From positions 1-39,753 of the forward strand of contig DAHUYD010000105.1 of NCBI GenBank assembly GCA_027315385.1: a DNA stretch of 39,753 nucleotides. Direction: 5' to 3'. Of the stretch, positions 6,614-14,872 are shown in pieces; position 1 is the stretch's first letter; every line of letters begins with the position of its first letter. The stretch comes from Acidobacterium sp. GTDB taxonomy: Bacteria > Acidobacteriota > Terriglobia > Terriglobales > Acidobacteriaceae. A program made the position numbers and the translations under genes. Below the pieces are notes generated by a model that had not been told where the DNA came from, ran no database searches, and saw only the letters and a program-made list of their open reading frames with translations.

Positions 6614-8680
6614 TCATCCCGCCATATTTGCCTGGGTTGCGCCGGTGAACTGGAAGCACAATACGGTAATGTCATCGTTTTGCCCGAAGGCCCTGGCCTG
6701 CTGCGCGATGGCCGCCGCCGATTGACCGCTGATAGCCTGGGTCTTCTCGAAGCCGAAGAGCTCGCCGCCGGGCTGCGCGGCCTCGACCACACCATCGGTC
6801 AGGAAGGTGAGACGATCTCCCGGCTGCAGGGTTAGAGCTTGCACGGGCCATGTAGCTTCGTCGCTCAAGCCGAGCGGAAGCGAGCCCTCGAACCCCATCG
6901 CTTCGCCATCCAGGTACGGCGGCAGATGTCCGGCATTCGCAATCCTCGCCTTTCCATCCGGGAAAATCTCCGCGACGAGGCAGGTGGCGAAATGGCCCCC
7001 GGAGCGCCCCAGCAGGCGCCGGTTCAGCGCAGTCAGCATCGAGACAGGATCGAAGGTGTATTCGGTCTGGTTGCGAATGGCGCCCACCAGCACGGCAACC
7101 AGCATGGCTGCGCTCACGCCTTTCCCGGAGACATCGCCGATCACCACCAGCAAGCCGCCGTCCGGTTTACCGATGGTCTGAAAGAAATCCCCGCCGACCG
7201 TTTGTGCGGGACGGTACTCGGCTTCGACGGTGAAAAAGGGGGAGTGAAGACTTTCCGGAACCAGTACTCGTTGCTGCAACTGCTGTGCCTGCTCCAGATC
7301 CTGCGCAATCGCCTGGCGCGCCAGCTCGTGGCGTACCTGGGTGCGGAGGAAGCGCCGCAGCGCCAGAGCGCCGATGACCAGCACGCTCAATACCGAAGCG
7401 ATGTTGTTGACGCTGATCCCGATGCCAAAGGGCAGGAAGGTGTTGCGAATATCGAAGGTGACCAGAAGAAAATCGCCAAAACTGGCGAACTCGATCAGCA
7501 GGATCGGGACTGTGGCCAGCAGGGGCTCAGTGCGGTCGCGGCGAAACGCTTCTATAAGGATGACGCCCAGCAACACGCCAACCGCCGGCAGGCACAAGGT
7601 GGATACGGCGTCGAACCGGTGCAGCCAGATCAGGGGCAGTTGAGGAAGACCGACGTAGGACGATTGCTCGCACAACAGAGTCAGCATGCGCGCAACGGCC
7701 AGCACCCAGGCCGTCAGCGGAATCCAGCGCTTCTCGCGCAGCCCGAACCAGTGCCACCAGACCATGACCCACATGGGCAGCCAGAGAGAGTCAAGGATGA
7801 TGGCCTGGACAACGGTGTTGACCGCGAATGGCAGCACCAGGGTCAGGTTCGCCAGCATGGTCAGGAAACCGTCGAGGGCAAAGCACAATAGCGCGAGCGA
7901 CAGCCACAGATACGTGCGCTCCTTCCGATTTTCAAACCATGCCCACAGCGCCAGCGGCGCTATCAGAAGGAAAAGTAGGGCCTCGAAAACCGTACCGACA
8001 TAGAAGCGCAGATGAGCTTCGTTCTCGGCCGCCTCGATCAAATGTACGGTGGATTGCAGTCCCAGCACCGGCGGCTGGTGCATGCCGCCGACATCGGGAG
8101 CCATGAAGGGAGTGGCGGCGATCATGTAGAACCGCACCGCCAGATCGATCTCTCCATCCGGCCCGGGTTTGGGCAGCGGAAAGGAGACCGGTTCGGAGTA
8201 GCCCATGGTCACCCGGTTTGAGGAGAACAGACCGAACTGGCCGACATAGCGCCCATTGGCGTAAAGCTGGTAGGCATCGTCGAAATCGTTGGGCATCTTG
8301 AGCCACACGGGCTGTCCTGCATCGCGGACATGCAGCCGCAGGCGATACCACGCATAGCCGTGCAGGCTCGGATAGCCGCGCCGCGTCCAGCCGGGCAGGT
8401 ACCCGGATGTGCCAAATTGCAGATCGAACGAGCCGGGCCTGGGCGTCAGGTCCATTTCCGCCCAGTGGGAATCGTCAAATCCGGGCTGTGCCCACACTGG
8501 CGTCCCGTTCACCCACGGCGAGTCGTCGGGCGAGAACCTCCAGGGCCCGGTCAGCGCAACCGCCGAGTTGCCCAGCGTGACCATCGGCGCCGCCAGTGCG
8601 GCAGCAGCCTGCGCTCGGCCTGGAAGAGCCGAGGCAAGCGACATCAAAGCCAGCACCAGGAATGAGCCAATCATGCGCAT
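6614..8680 (-). CDS. Membrane-bound PP2C/SpoIIE-type serine/threonine phosphatase with extracytoplasmic jelly roll
   Basis: An intact 688-residue homologue of the split gene next to it. Residues 1-24 are a signal peptide (GSFLVLALMSLASALPGRAQ). Residues about 35-210 form the sugar-binding-type beta-sandwich (LTGPWRFSPDD, FDDSHW). About seven hydrophobic helices span about 225-440, starting with TVFEALLFLLIAPLALWAWF. The SpoIIE phosphatase domain occupies about 470-680: VGGDFF, GDVSGKG, AGHLPP, FLTDGVVEA and QNDDIT. Family members remove phosphate from Ser/Thr of partner proteins, commonly anti-sigma antagonists, using Mn or Mg. The architecture suggests a receptor whose outer domain controls the inner phosphatase. 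Two ATGs (8680 and 8674) are possible; neither has a strong ribosome site. No anti-sigma or antagonist gene lies beside it, so the target is unknown. Confidence 0.9.
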   Translation of the reverse strand: MRMIGSFLVLALMSLASALPGRAQAAAALAAPMVTLGNSAVALTGPWRFSPDDSPWVNGTPVWAQPGFDDSHWAEMDLTPRPGSFDLQFGTSGYLPGWTRRGYPSLHGYAWYRLRLHVRDAGQPVWLKMPNDFDDAYQLYANGRYVGQFGLFSSNRVTMGYSEPVSFPLPKPGPDGEIDLAVRFYMIAATPFMAPDVGGMHQPPVLGLQSTVHLIEAAENEAHLRFYVGTVFEALLFLLIAPLALWAWFENRKERTYLWLSLALLCFALDGFLTMLANLTLVLPFAVNTVVQAIILDSLWLPMWVMVWWHWFGLREKRWIPLTAWVLAVARMLTLLCEQSSYVGLPQLPLIWLHRFDAVSTLCLPAVGVLLGVILIEAFRRDRTEPLLATVPILLIEFASFGDFLLVTFDIRNTFLPFGIGISVNNIASVLSVLVIGALALRRFLRTQVRHELARQAIAQDLEQAQQLQQRVLVPESLHSPFFTVEAEYRPAQTVGGDFFQTIGKPDGGLLVVIGDVSGKGVSAAMLVAVLVGAIRNQTEYTFDPVSMLTALNRRLLGRSGGHFATCLVAEIFPDGKARIANAGHLPPYLDGEAMGFEGSLPLGLSDEATWPVQALTLQPGDRLTFLTDGVVEAAQPGGELFGFEKTQAISGQSAAAIAQQARAFGQNDDITVLCFQFTGATQANMAG

Positions 8681-8785
8681 GGCAGCAAGGGTACCTGAAT
8701 CAACGACCGCCCGAGAATGCCCCGGGGTTTCAAGTGCTCTGCTTCGGGGAATTGCGTGCCGCAGAACGAGCAGCGTTCCACGCCT

Positions 8786-10474
8786 TTAAGCGAGACGTGG
8801 CGGATTGTGCAGCGACAGGCGATCCCAGGGCCCCTCCCATTCGCAGGGCCTGCCCTTGGTGCGGAAAGATGTCAGGTCATCCGCTACCGACATGCTGACG
8901 TAGGTATCGACACCCGCGAAGGTATCCACTCCGGCCGGCCCGGAACTGTGCCAGCAGAGCGTGGCGGTATCGGGAACGAGATAAACCGGAATTCGATGGT
9001 CCCCATTCCCAATGAAGTCATGCCGGGTCCCCGACTGGTCGCAAATGAAATGCGTCCTGCGCCAGGCTTGTACCATTCCCTCGGTGATCTGGCCGTAATT
9101 CCGTTTGATCAGCCACATGAAGGTCCAGAAGCGCGTGCCCGTAAGATTGAGCCCGAAGTGCGTGGGGTTTTGCGCGCCGTTTCCATGCTGGCTCATCGGG
9201 TGAGCAGGATCATGAATATTGTCCTCCGTGTAGCTGTCCTTCGCCTCCACATTGTTGGTCGAAACAATGTAGTGAGCTCCGGTCTCACCCATATCGCCCG
9301 GGACCCGAATGGCATAACGCGCTCTGCCCTTCTGGTCTGCCGGAATGCTCTCCACCACGAACGCTTCGTGACTGTCAGATATCACCCAGTTGACGCCGCG
9401 CGTGCATTTACCGATTACGATCTTGTGTCCTGATTTGGTTCGGTATTCCGGCCTGCCGACGGTGAGCAGTTCGACGGCATGCCGCGCCGAGTCAGCGAAC
9501 GCCGCCGCATAGAAATTGCCTACCTGCCAGTCCAGTCCGGGCCGGCGGTAACCCGAGAAGGGATGTTCCAGAGTCGGCCCGAGAATGCCGAGACTTCCGC
9601 CCGCGTAACCGCTCACGGTCACACCATGATCGTTCTGCGCATGTTCGCTCCCGATCTCCCCCGCCGAGTCGGTCACGGTGTAGCGATGGGCTCGCGGGTC
9701 CGCAGGGTCAACAATGAACGTAACAAGATACTCCTGGGGGAAAAAGTGCTGGTCCTCTGAGCTCACGTGGATCGCTTTGCCATCGCGCGTGGCCGGACCC
9801 AGGATAACTGCGCCGCTGCAACAGTGGATCGCGTCCTCCGCCGACGCGATCTCCGCGGTCGAGGACGCCGGTGGTTTGCCCTTGAGGCCGTAATAGCTGT
9901 TGATCATCAGGACTTTTTGGAAATGGCTCAATTCCCGCGGAAAGGCGGAAGCCGCGAGTTCCGCCGCCGCTCCGTCGGAGATGCCGTGCATCATATCGAG
10001 CGCTTCAGGAACCAAATATTCGTAAAACTGTTGCTGCCGGGCTAAATAGGCCGCCATCGTTTGGCTGGTCCCCTGGACCGGCAGCAGTTCGCGATACCAT
10101 CCCTCATACACCATTCGGATCAGATCGCCTGCCCGCTCGCCGTATTGTCTGCCGATCTGGTACCAGGTTCCGCGGAGTTCGCCGAGATAACGCGGATGCG
10201 GTTCATAGGCGGGATAGCCGTGAGCAAGAAAATATTCGCCCAGCTTTCTGTTGTGCCCCGTCCACTCCGGAGGCGTCCGGTATTGCGCGGGCTTAGATCC
10301 CGGTATCGCGCTGAGTGCGAAGCTTTGCAGGGGATCGGCGGAAAGAGCCATTGCGCCCGCCGATGCAGCGAGCCTGAGCCAGGCTCTGCGACTCAGTCCT
10401 GAAGTTGCATCGCGTCGATGCAAACTGACTGCATCCTCATTTGCTGCATTGCCTGCGTCGCCGGGTTTTGTCAT
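8786..10474 (-). CDS. Tat-exported Ntn-hydrolase, peptidase C45 / acyltransferase-like
   Basis: A 562-residue protein. The N-terminus has a twin-arginine signal, SRRAWLRLAASAG (Arg29-Arg30), preceded by a long polar stretch and followed by a hydrophobic core, so it is probably exported folded. The motif GELRGTWYQIGRQYGER resembles the GxxYExGxQxG start of C45 acyl-CoA:6-APA acyltransferase-like proteins. Downstream, HCCSGAVILGPATRDGKAI matches the nucleophile region of the fold, where autocleavage exposes a Cys. Cys218 or Cys219 is the candidate, and which one is uncertain. Such enzymes cleave or transfer amide-bound acyl groups, and the substrate here is unknown. The ATG at 10474 has GAGG close upstream. 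Phospholipase B-like proteins share the fold and are an alternative. Confidence 0.65.
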   Translation of the reverse strand: MTKPGDAGNAANEDAVSLHRRDATSGLSRRAWLRLAASAGAMALSADPLQSFALSAIPGSKPAQYRTPPEWTGHNRKLGEYFLAHGYPAYEPHPRYLGELRGTWYQIGRQYGERAGDLIRMVYEGWYRELLPVQGTSQTMAAYLARQQQFYEYLVPEALDMMHGISDGAAAELAASAFPRELSHFQKVLMINSYYGLKGKPPASSTAEIASAEDAIHCCSGAVILGPATRDGKAIHVSSEDQHFFPQEYLVTFIVDPADPRAHRYTVTDSAGEIGSEHAQNDHGVTVSGYAGGSLGILGPTLEHPFSGYRRPGLDWQVGNFYAAAFADSARHAVELLTVGRPEYRTKSGHKIVIGKCTRGVNWVISDSHEAFVVESIPADQKGRARYAIRVPGDMGETGAHYIVSTNNVEAKDSYTEDNIHDPAHPMSQHGNGAQNPTHFGLNLTGTRFWTFMWLIKRNYGQITEGMVQAWRRTHFICDQSGTRHDFIGNGDHRIPVYLVPDTATLCWHSSGPAGVDTFAGVDTYVSMSVADDLTSFRTKGRPCEWEGPWDRLSLHNPPRLA

Positions 10475-10582
10475 GCGACCTCAATGGTGGGAATCGGCCT
10501 GCCGACGGACTCATTGCCTCATTGCAGATGATCTCGTCGCCCTCATTTACCGGAACTATACAGGACGAAGCACGCATTCAGC

Positions 10583-11074
10583 TCATTGAATGTTTCGCAC
10601 CCTGCTCCCACGCCTGAAGCATGCGGTCGCAGCGCCGCGATAGATCTGCGACAGCCGGCGCTTGTGTTTGCCAGGGGCGTTAAAGGCATTTTCATCGCGC
10701 ACCAGGAATTTCGGCTGCACGCCACTGATTCCGGAGAATGATGCAAACTTGTCGATAAGGCAGCGCAGCAGATCGCCGCCGCGATTCCGTTCAGGAATCT
10801 CATCCACCGACTGGAAGGGTACGCCTTCATTCAACGGCTCTTTCTCTGCGGTGTATCGAATCCGGCCAACCTGCGAACTCCCGACAATACTCAACAGGTC
10901 AAAATCGTCGAAGCTGCCGGTAGCCTTGGCGAAGGCCAGGCGCAGCCGCTCGCGCAATGCGCCTTCGGGCAGGTCCATTTCAAAGATTCCTGGTAATGTG
11001 GGCTGCCGCACGAGCTGGAGAAGGTTGCGATTCGCCTTGCGGTATACGGCCGCTGAACCAGTTTCGGCGGCAGA
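10583..11074 (-). pseudogene. Fragment of a HipA-like serine/threonine kinase (toxin) gene
   Basis: About 160 codons are open and match the N-terminal domain of HipA-type kinases: IFEMDLPEGALRERLRLAF, SIVGSSQVGRIRY and SGISGVQPKFLVRDENAF. The last of these contains the S-G-V-Q-P-K element before the kinase core. There is no start codon before a stop at 11075-11077; the first GTG (11011) lies in mid-domain. At the other end similarity stops at RRLSQIYRGA, after which the frame runs on as random Arg-rich sequence to a stop. The kinase domain with the catalytic Asp is gone, and no hipB-like antitoxin gene is visible. This is a dead remnant, probably of a toxin-antitoxin module. Confidence 0.7.
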
Positions 11075-11099
11075 TCAACAGGAGGGGACCGAGAGCTCG

Positions 11100-11678
11100 C
11101 TACGGCCTACCTGCTCCATATGTAGCGCACCATCTGGGTGACTGTGGAGCCATGGTCGCGCTCTTCGATGGACTCCTGGGAGACGTTCGCGGGCGGCCAG
11201 TTCTTTCAGCAGAGCCTGAGATGGCGAACTCCTGCGTGGTTTCCCCGTTCCGCGAATACGCGTCCGCAGTCTCAAGCGCAACCTCCACCCGTTGCGGCGC
11301 ATGCGGAAAGTCAGCCAGAAACGCCGTACCCTCACGGATCGCTGCAGCGTTATCGCCGTAAGCCTGATAAGCCTGGCTCAGCATGGCATGGAGCGCCGGC
11401 CGCTGCGGGGCAGCGGGATAGTGCCGATCGATCAGCGCCAGAAGCTCCGCCGCTTTCGCGCGGATCCCGCCAAGGTGTTGTCGAGCCACGCCGCGAGATC
11501 GCGGTTCGAGCCTGCGAACCTGAAAACCGAGATTCCCCTCGGCCGACACCTGCTGCTCGGACCGCATGAGCGTCCGATGGGGCCGCCATAGAACCACTCC
11601 TGAGACCGCGATGCCCAGGCCAATGCACATGGCACCCGCGATCCAAAGGGTACGGCGCCGCTTCATCAGGCTATGCAT
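11100..11678 (-). pseudogene. Membrane-anchored TPR protein gene, damaged by a frameshift
   Basis: The protein starts at ATG 11678 (or 11666) with an N-terminal membrane helix, LWIAGAMCIGLGIAVSGVVLW. Helical repeats follow, with TPR-like spacing (AAELLALIDRHYPAAPQRP, AMLSQAYQAYGDNAAAI and ETADAYSRNGETTQEFA). Around 11219 the natural continuation, QALLKELAARERLPGV, is in the next frame, so two bases seem to be missing between ...EFAI and QALL. A second frame switch further upstream (near 11480, where RDLAAWLDNTLAG appears in another frame) is possible. The annotated frame then ends in Arg/Ser-rich nonsense. Its start lies 8 nt after the nuclease stop, so the two genes are probably one transcript. 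Confidence 0.5.
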
Positions 11679-11686
11679 CCGCCGCG

Positions 11687-12616
11687 TCAGTTTCCGACAC
11701 TGGCAATTCCGAGCTGTTCAAGGGCAATGGCCAGCTGGCGATAGACAGGAGCGGGATTGCACGCTTCCGGCGGCATGTGTCCGGCGTGGCGTGCCGCCTG
11801 CGCTAATCTCCCGAGAGTCCCCGGAATGGCTTCCTCTGGAATGCCGCCTACTTTGGCGCCTCGGTAATTGCTCAGGATGCATTGAACGGCTTTTGGCAGT
11901 CTCTTAGTATCGATCGTGCCGTCGGCGAGCAGGTACGGCAACTTCCAGGTGCCGGTTTTCGCAAAGCTGCCGACATAGGCGAAGCACTGCGCAGGCAGTT
12001 TGTATTTGGGGTGCAGCAGCACGTCGCCAGGAGAGGCGCAGTCGGTGTTGAGCGTCGGCGCCACCGGCTCCTCAGGCAGAAAACGCAGAGCGGCGTCTTC
12101 GCTTGGGTCGATGTCGCGCCAGATGCCCTGGACGCTGAGCCACCATAGCGCCAGCGGAGGCTCCGGATCGGACAGGCGAACGAAGATTCTGTCCTTGAGC
12201 CCGCCATCAGCGATATTCGCGGTGTACAGCATCTCGCCGTCGCTGACAGCGATGGTCCTGACCTTCTGCTCGGCCGCATATCGCAAGGCCTGGTCGAGCG
12301 CACTCCGGACCGCGCGCCGGCTCCATGTCAGCGAGTCGGGTCGCTTCACTTCCACGATCAGCCACTTGATGCCGTGGTCCGTGAGCACAATATCGGCGAA
12401 ATCAACCTGATTGTTGAAATTGGCGAGGGGCCAGTCCAGCACCGTGGTGAACAGGTCCTCAAGGATATTTTCGGCCACCTTCTCGTGGGCAGTTCCGAGC
12501 CGGCGTTGCTGTTCGAGGCGCTGCACTCGCTTGATGCGAAACTCCGGCCAGGCGCTCTGTATGCGCTCTGTGCAATGACGGTGCGACGCAAGATGGGGCG
12601 AGCTGGGTTCCCCCAT
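11687..12616 (-). CDS. Solitary PD-(D/E)XK nuclease, type I restriction R-subunit N-terminal-like
   Basis: About 309 residues from ATG 12616; TTG starts at 12628 (with GGGAG 7 nt before it) and 12661 are alternatives. After a helical start (KVAENILEDLFTTVLDW) comes NNQVDFADIVLTDHGIKW-LIVEVKRP. This is the D...(E)xK pattern of the HsdR-type nuclease domain: Asp in DFADIVL, then Glu and Lys in VEVKRP. It continues with ALDQALRYAAEQKVRTIAVSD as in that family. The second half (about 150 residues, containing GDVLLHPKYKLPAQCF) is not recognised. No helicase, methylase or specificity subunit is nearby, so it is not a complete restriction system. It could be a defence nuclease, part of a decayed system, or a DNA-repair enzyme. 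tRNA-Leu lies just upstream and a hipA remnant downstream. Confidence 0.65.
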   Translation of the reverse strand: MGEPSSPHLASHRHCTERIQSAWPEFRIKRVQRLEQQRRLGTAHEKVAENILEDLFTTVLDWPLANFNNQVDFADIVLTDHGIKWLIVEVKRPDSLTWSRRAVRSALDQALRYAAEQKVRTIAVSDGEMLYTANIADGGLKDRIFVRLSDPEPPLALWWLSVQGIWRDIDPSEDAALRFLPEEPVAPTLNTDCASPGDVLLHPKYKLPAQCFAYVGSFAKTGTWKLPYLLADGTIDTKRLPKAVQCILSNYRGAKVGGIPEEAIPGTLGRLAQAARHAGHMPPEACNPAPVYRQLAIALEQLGIASVGN

Positions 12617-12737
12617 GGTGGAAGTCAACTTCACGCTCCCGTTGGCGATATTGACTGACAACAGAAATAGTAGGCGAAATGGCCTCAGGGGAAGAAGGAT
12701 TGTGGCGCATCATCGCGAATTGAATTCTGTGCGTGGG

Positions 12738-12824
12738 TGGTGCCCAGAGGGGGACTTGAACCCCCACGGCCTTGCGGCCTGCGGATTTTAAGTCCGCTGC
12801 GTCTGCCGATTCCGCCATCCGGGC
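12738..12824 (-). tRNA. tRNA-Leu (anticodon UAA)
   Basis: On the minus strand the gene starts GCCCGGA and ends TCTGGGC-A-CCA, with a seven-pair acceptor stem (one G-U). The anticodon loop CTTAAAA gives UAA. The long variable arm (GGCCGCAAGGCC-type hairpin) is that of a class II leucine tRNA, and the T loop reads GGTTCAAGTCC. The 3' CCA is encoded. Its 3' end points towards the nuclease and hipA-remnant region, the side on which tRNA-integrating elements usually lie. Confidence 0.97.
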
Positions 12825-12863
12825 GCTGCTCTTATCCTAGCCCGCCCGTTCCTCCGTTCAAAG

Positions 12864-12896
12864 CAGAAGCGTGTCTGCCAGGCAGGCACGCTTCTG
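12864..12896 (-). terminator. Strong hairpin terminator after the zinc-ribbon gene
   Basis: Fifteen-pair stem (one G-U): CAGAAGCGTGTCTGC at 12864-12878 pairs with 12882-12896 across a 3-nt loop. On the minus strand the stem is followed by CTTTG, a short T run. It sits 18 bases after the zinc-ribbon gene's stop and before tRNA-Leu. Confidence 0.7.
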
Positions 12897-12914
12897 GCTC
12901 CCATCCGGCTCGGT

Positions 12915-13178
12915 TCAGTGCGGCTTCCGGTATTCGATCTCGTCCTCGCGTAAATAGTATTCCGCCGAGCAACTATCCCCACCGCAGATCATCGACTCCC
13001 GTCCCACAAACTGCGCCCGCGTTATCAGCCCCAGGGCTCCGCATTTCGGGCAGGCCAGCACCGCCACAAAAGGATTCCGCGCATCTCCCATCGGCGCGGC
13101 GTTCTCCAGCACGAAAAGAGTCCCCGGCTCCATCTGTTCCGGGATCCACTCGTCAAGCATCTGAAGCTCTTCCTGCAT
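12915..13178 (-). CDS. Small zinc-ribbon protein, 87 residues
   Basis: The start is clear: ATG 13178 with AGGAGG 5 nt upstream. Translation upstream of it would be Arg/Pro-rich read-through. The N-terminal 30 residues are acidic (QEELQMLDEWIPEQMEPGT). The rest contains VLACPKCGALGLITRAQF and then MICGGDSC, giving a CxxC ... CxxxxC set that could bind one zinc ion. I know no function for this family; similar small CPKCG proteins are widespread hypotheticals. It is transcribed alone, with its own hairpin terminator. No enzyme motif is visible. Confidence 0.75.
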   Translation of the reverse strand: MQEELQMLDEWIPEQMEPGTLFVLENAAPMGDARNPFVAVLACPKCGALGLITRAQFVGRESMICGGDSCSAEYYLREDEIEYRKPH

Positions 13179-13609
13179 ATGTACCTCCTGTTGCGGGCTG
13201 TAGGATTGCTTTTCCGAAGCGTTTGCTGCGGGCTTCTGCCATGCTGCTCTTATCGGTCGCCGGTCGAACCTCCCTTCGCACCCCGCCGCGGACAGAACCC
13301 TGCCTTCACGCGGGACGGCCTGCTGAATACAGACCCTGGTTGTCTGGAAAATCTGCGGTGTTGGGGGAATCGGCCGGAATTGCGCCTTCCAGCCCGGCCC
13401 CAGACCAGCCGGCTCGCAATCATCGCGGCGGCCTTGCTCGGGATCCATCGTGACTCGGGCATCGCAGGCGGCGTCTCGGCGGGTGCTTTGGACCGCTGCT
13501 CGCGTGGATGCAAGCTCGCCGCCCGAGGTCGCCTGCCAGTTGACGCAATTCTCCGTGGCCCGGCCCCTGCTGTCAATTGAATCTTTGCTCGTGTGTTATC
13601 CGCGGTGGT
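13179..13609. other. Gene-free stretch between the zinc-ribbon and aminotransferase genes
   Basis: About 430 bases. Several open frames cross it on both strands, but all are Arg/Pro/Ser-rich with no ribosome site, typical of non-coding high-GC DNA. It must contain the promoter of the zinc-ribbon gene near 13190-13240. I see no RNA gene or strong hairpin. Confidence 0.5.
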
Positions 13610-14731
13610 TCATTGAGCCGGGACCGCGCTGCGTACAGCGTTCCGCACCGCCGCGCTCACCCGCTCAATCTCTTCCAGGGTCAGATACGGGTGCATTGGC
13701 AGGCTCAGAACCCGCTCCGCCGCGCGCTCAGCCGCCGGAAAACTACCCCGCCTCCAGCCCATCTCCCGCGACAGCTCCGCATACACCGGTTGCAGGTGCA
13801 GCGGCAACGGATAATGCACCGCCGTTGGAATACCCGCCTGGCTCAGAGCCTTCTCCACCGTTGGACGCTCCAAAACCTCGATCGTGTACTGCGCCCAGGC
13901 GCTGGTCCGCTCCGGGAGCACCCGCGGAGTCCGCGCCGTATCCTTCAGCCTCTCCGTGTAGCGTTCCGCCGCCTCCTGCCGCAGCGCCAGCTCCTCGTCG
14001 AGGACCTCCAGCTTAGCCAGCAGCACCGCCGCCTGAATCGTGTCCAGCCGTCCGTTGATCCCGACCCGCGTATGCAGGTAGCGTCCCGCCTGCCCGTGAT
14101 TCCTCAGCTCCGTCATCGCCTGCGCAAGTGCGTCGTCGTTCGTAAAGCAGGCTCCGCCGTCGCCATAACAACCCAGCGGCTTGGACGGAAAGAAGCTGGT
14201 GCAGGCGATCGTGTTCAGATTCCCTGAAGCCCTTCCCTTGTACGCCGCGCCAAGGCTCTGCGCCGCATCTTCGATCACCGGAAGACCCCGGCGCCTGGCG
14301 ATGTCGTTAATCGCATCCATCTCGGCCGGCTGCCCATAAAGACTCACCGGCAGGATCGCCTTCGTCTTCGCAGTAATCGCCGCCTCAATCTTCGCCGCAT
14401 CCAGGTTGTACGTCACCGGATCGATATCCGCGAACACCGGCCGCGCGCCCAGCAGCGTGATCATTTCCCCCGTCGCAAAGAACGTAAACGGCGTTGTCAC
14501 GACTTCGTCGCCCGCGCCCACGCCCAGCGCCATCAGGGCCAGCAGCAGGGCATCGGTCCCGCTGGCGCAGGTCAGGCAGCGCCGTGCTCCCACGCGCGCG
14601 GCCAGCTGCTCCTCCAGGTCCCCCACTTCCGGCCCCAGGATGAACCGCCCATGCTCCAGCACCGCCTGTATTCTGGCATCCACCCGGGGCTTCAGCCGCC
14701 GGTACTGAGCCTTCAAATCGCAGAATTCCAT
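13610..14731 (-). CDS. DegT/DnrJ/EryC1/StrS-family aminotransferase (nucleotide-sugar type)
   Basis: A 373-residue PLP enzyme of the family that makes amino sugars for surface glycans, adding an amino group to a keto-sugar nucleotide, usually from glutamate. It starts MEFCDLKAQYRRL, the usual beginning of this family, at ATG 14731 with AAGG upstream; the longer open frame upstream is not convincing. Landmarks are CASGTDALLLAL (PLP phosphate binding), DAAQSLGA (Asp contacting the pyridine nitrogen), SFFPSKPLGCYGDGG with the Schiff-base Lys184, and GINGRLDTIQAAVLLAKL. The C-terminal region AVHYPLPLHLQPVY is typical of WbpE-like members that act on UDP-sugars. No other sugar-biosynthesis gene lies nearby, so the exact substrate is open. 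It is divergent from moaDE. Confidence 0.88.
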   Translation of the reverse strand: MEFCDLKAQYRRLKPRVDARIQAVLEHGRFILGPEVGDLEEQLAARVGARRCLTCASGTDALLLALMALGVGAGDEVVTTPFTFFATGEMITLLGARPVFADIDPVTYNLDAAKIEAAITAKTKAILPVSLYGQPAEMDAINDIARRRGLPVIEDAAQSLGAAYKGRASGNLNTIACTSFFPSKPLGCYGDGGACFTNDDALAQAMTELRNHGQAGRYLHTRVGINGRLDTIQAAVLLAKLEVLDEELALRQEAAERYTERLKDTARTPRVLPERTSAWAQYTIEVLERPTVEKALSQAGIPTAVHYPLPLHLQPVYAELSREMGWRRGSFPAAERAAERVLSLPMHPYLTLEEIERVSAAVRNAVRSAVPAQ

Positions 14732-14872
14732 GGCGCCTTTATTGTCTCGCATCCACCGGGCGGGTCGCCTGGCATCCTGTTTTCCGCCCCGGCCAATGAA
14801 CCTTTCCCACCCGCGCCCCGTCCAATCACTGGAAATTCTGAATTTGCACCCGCTGCCGGATAATAAGTCCTG

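Noticed and set aside
13179-13580. Open frames in the gap before the aminotransferase gene
   Set aside because: No ribosome sites, no family motifs, and composition typical of non-coding GC-rich DNA.
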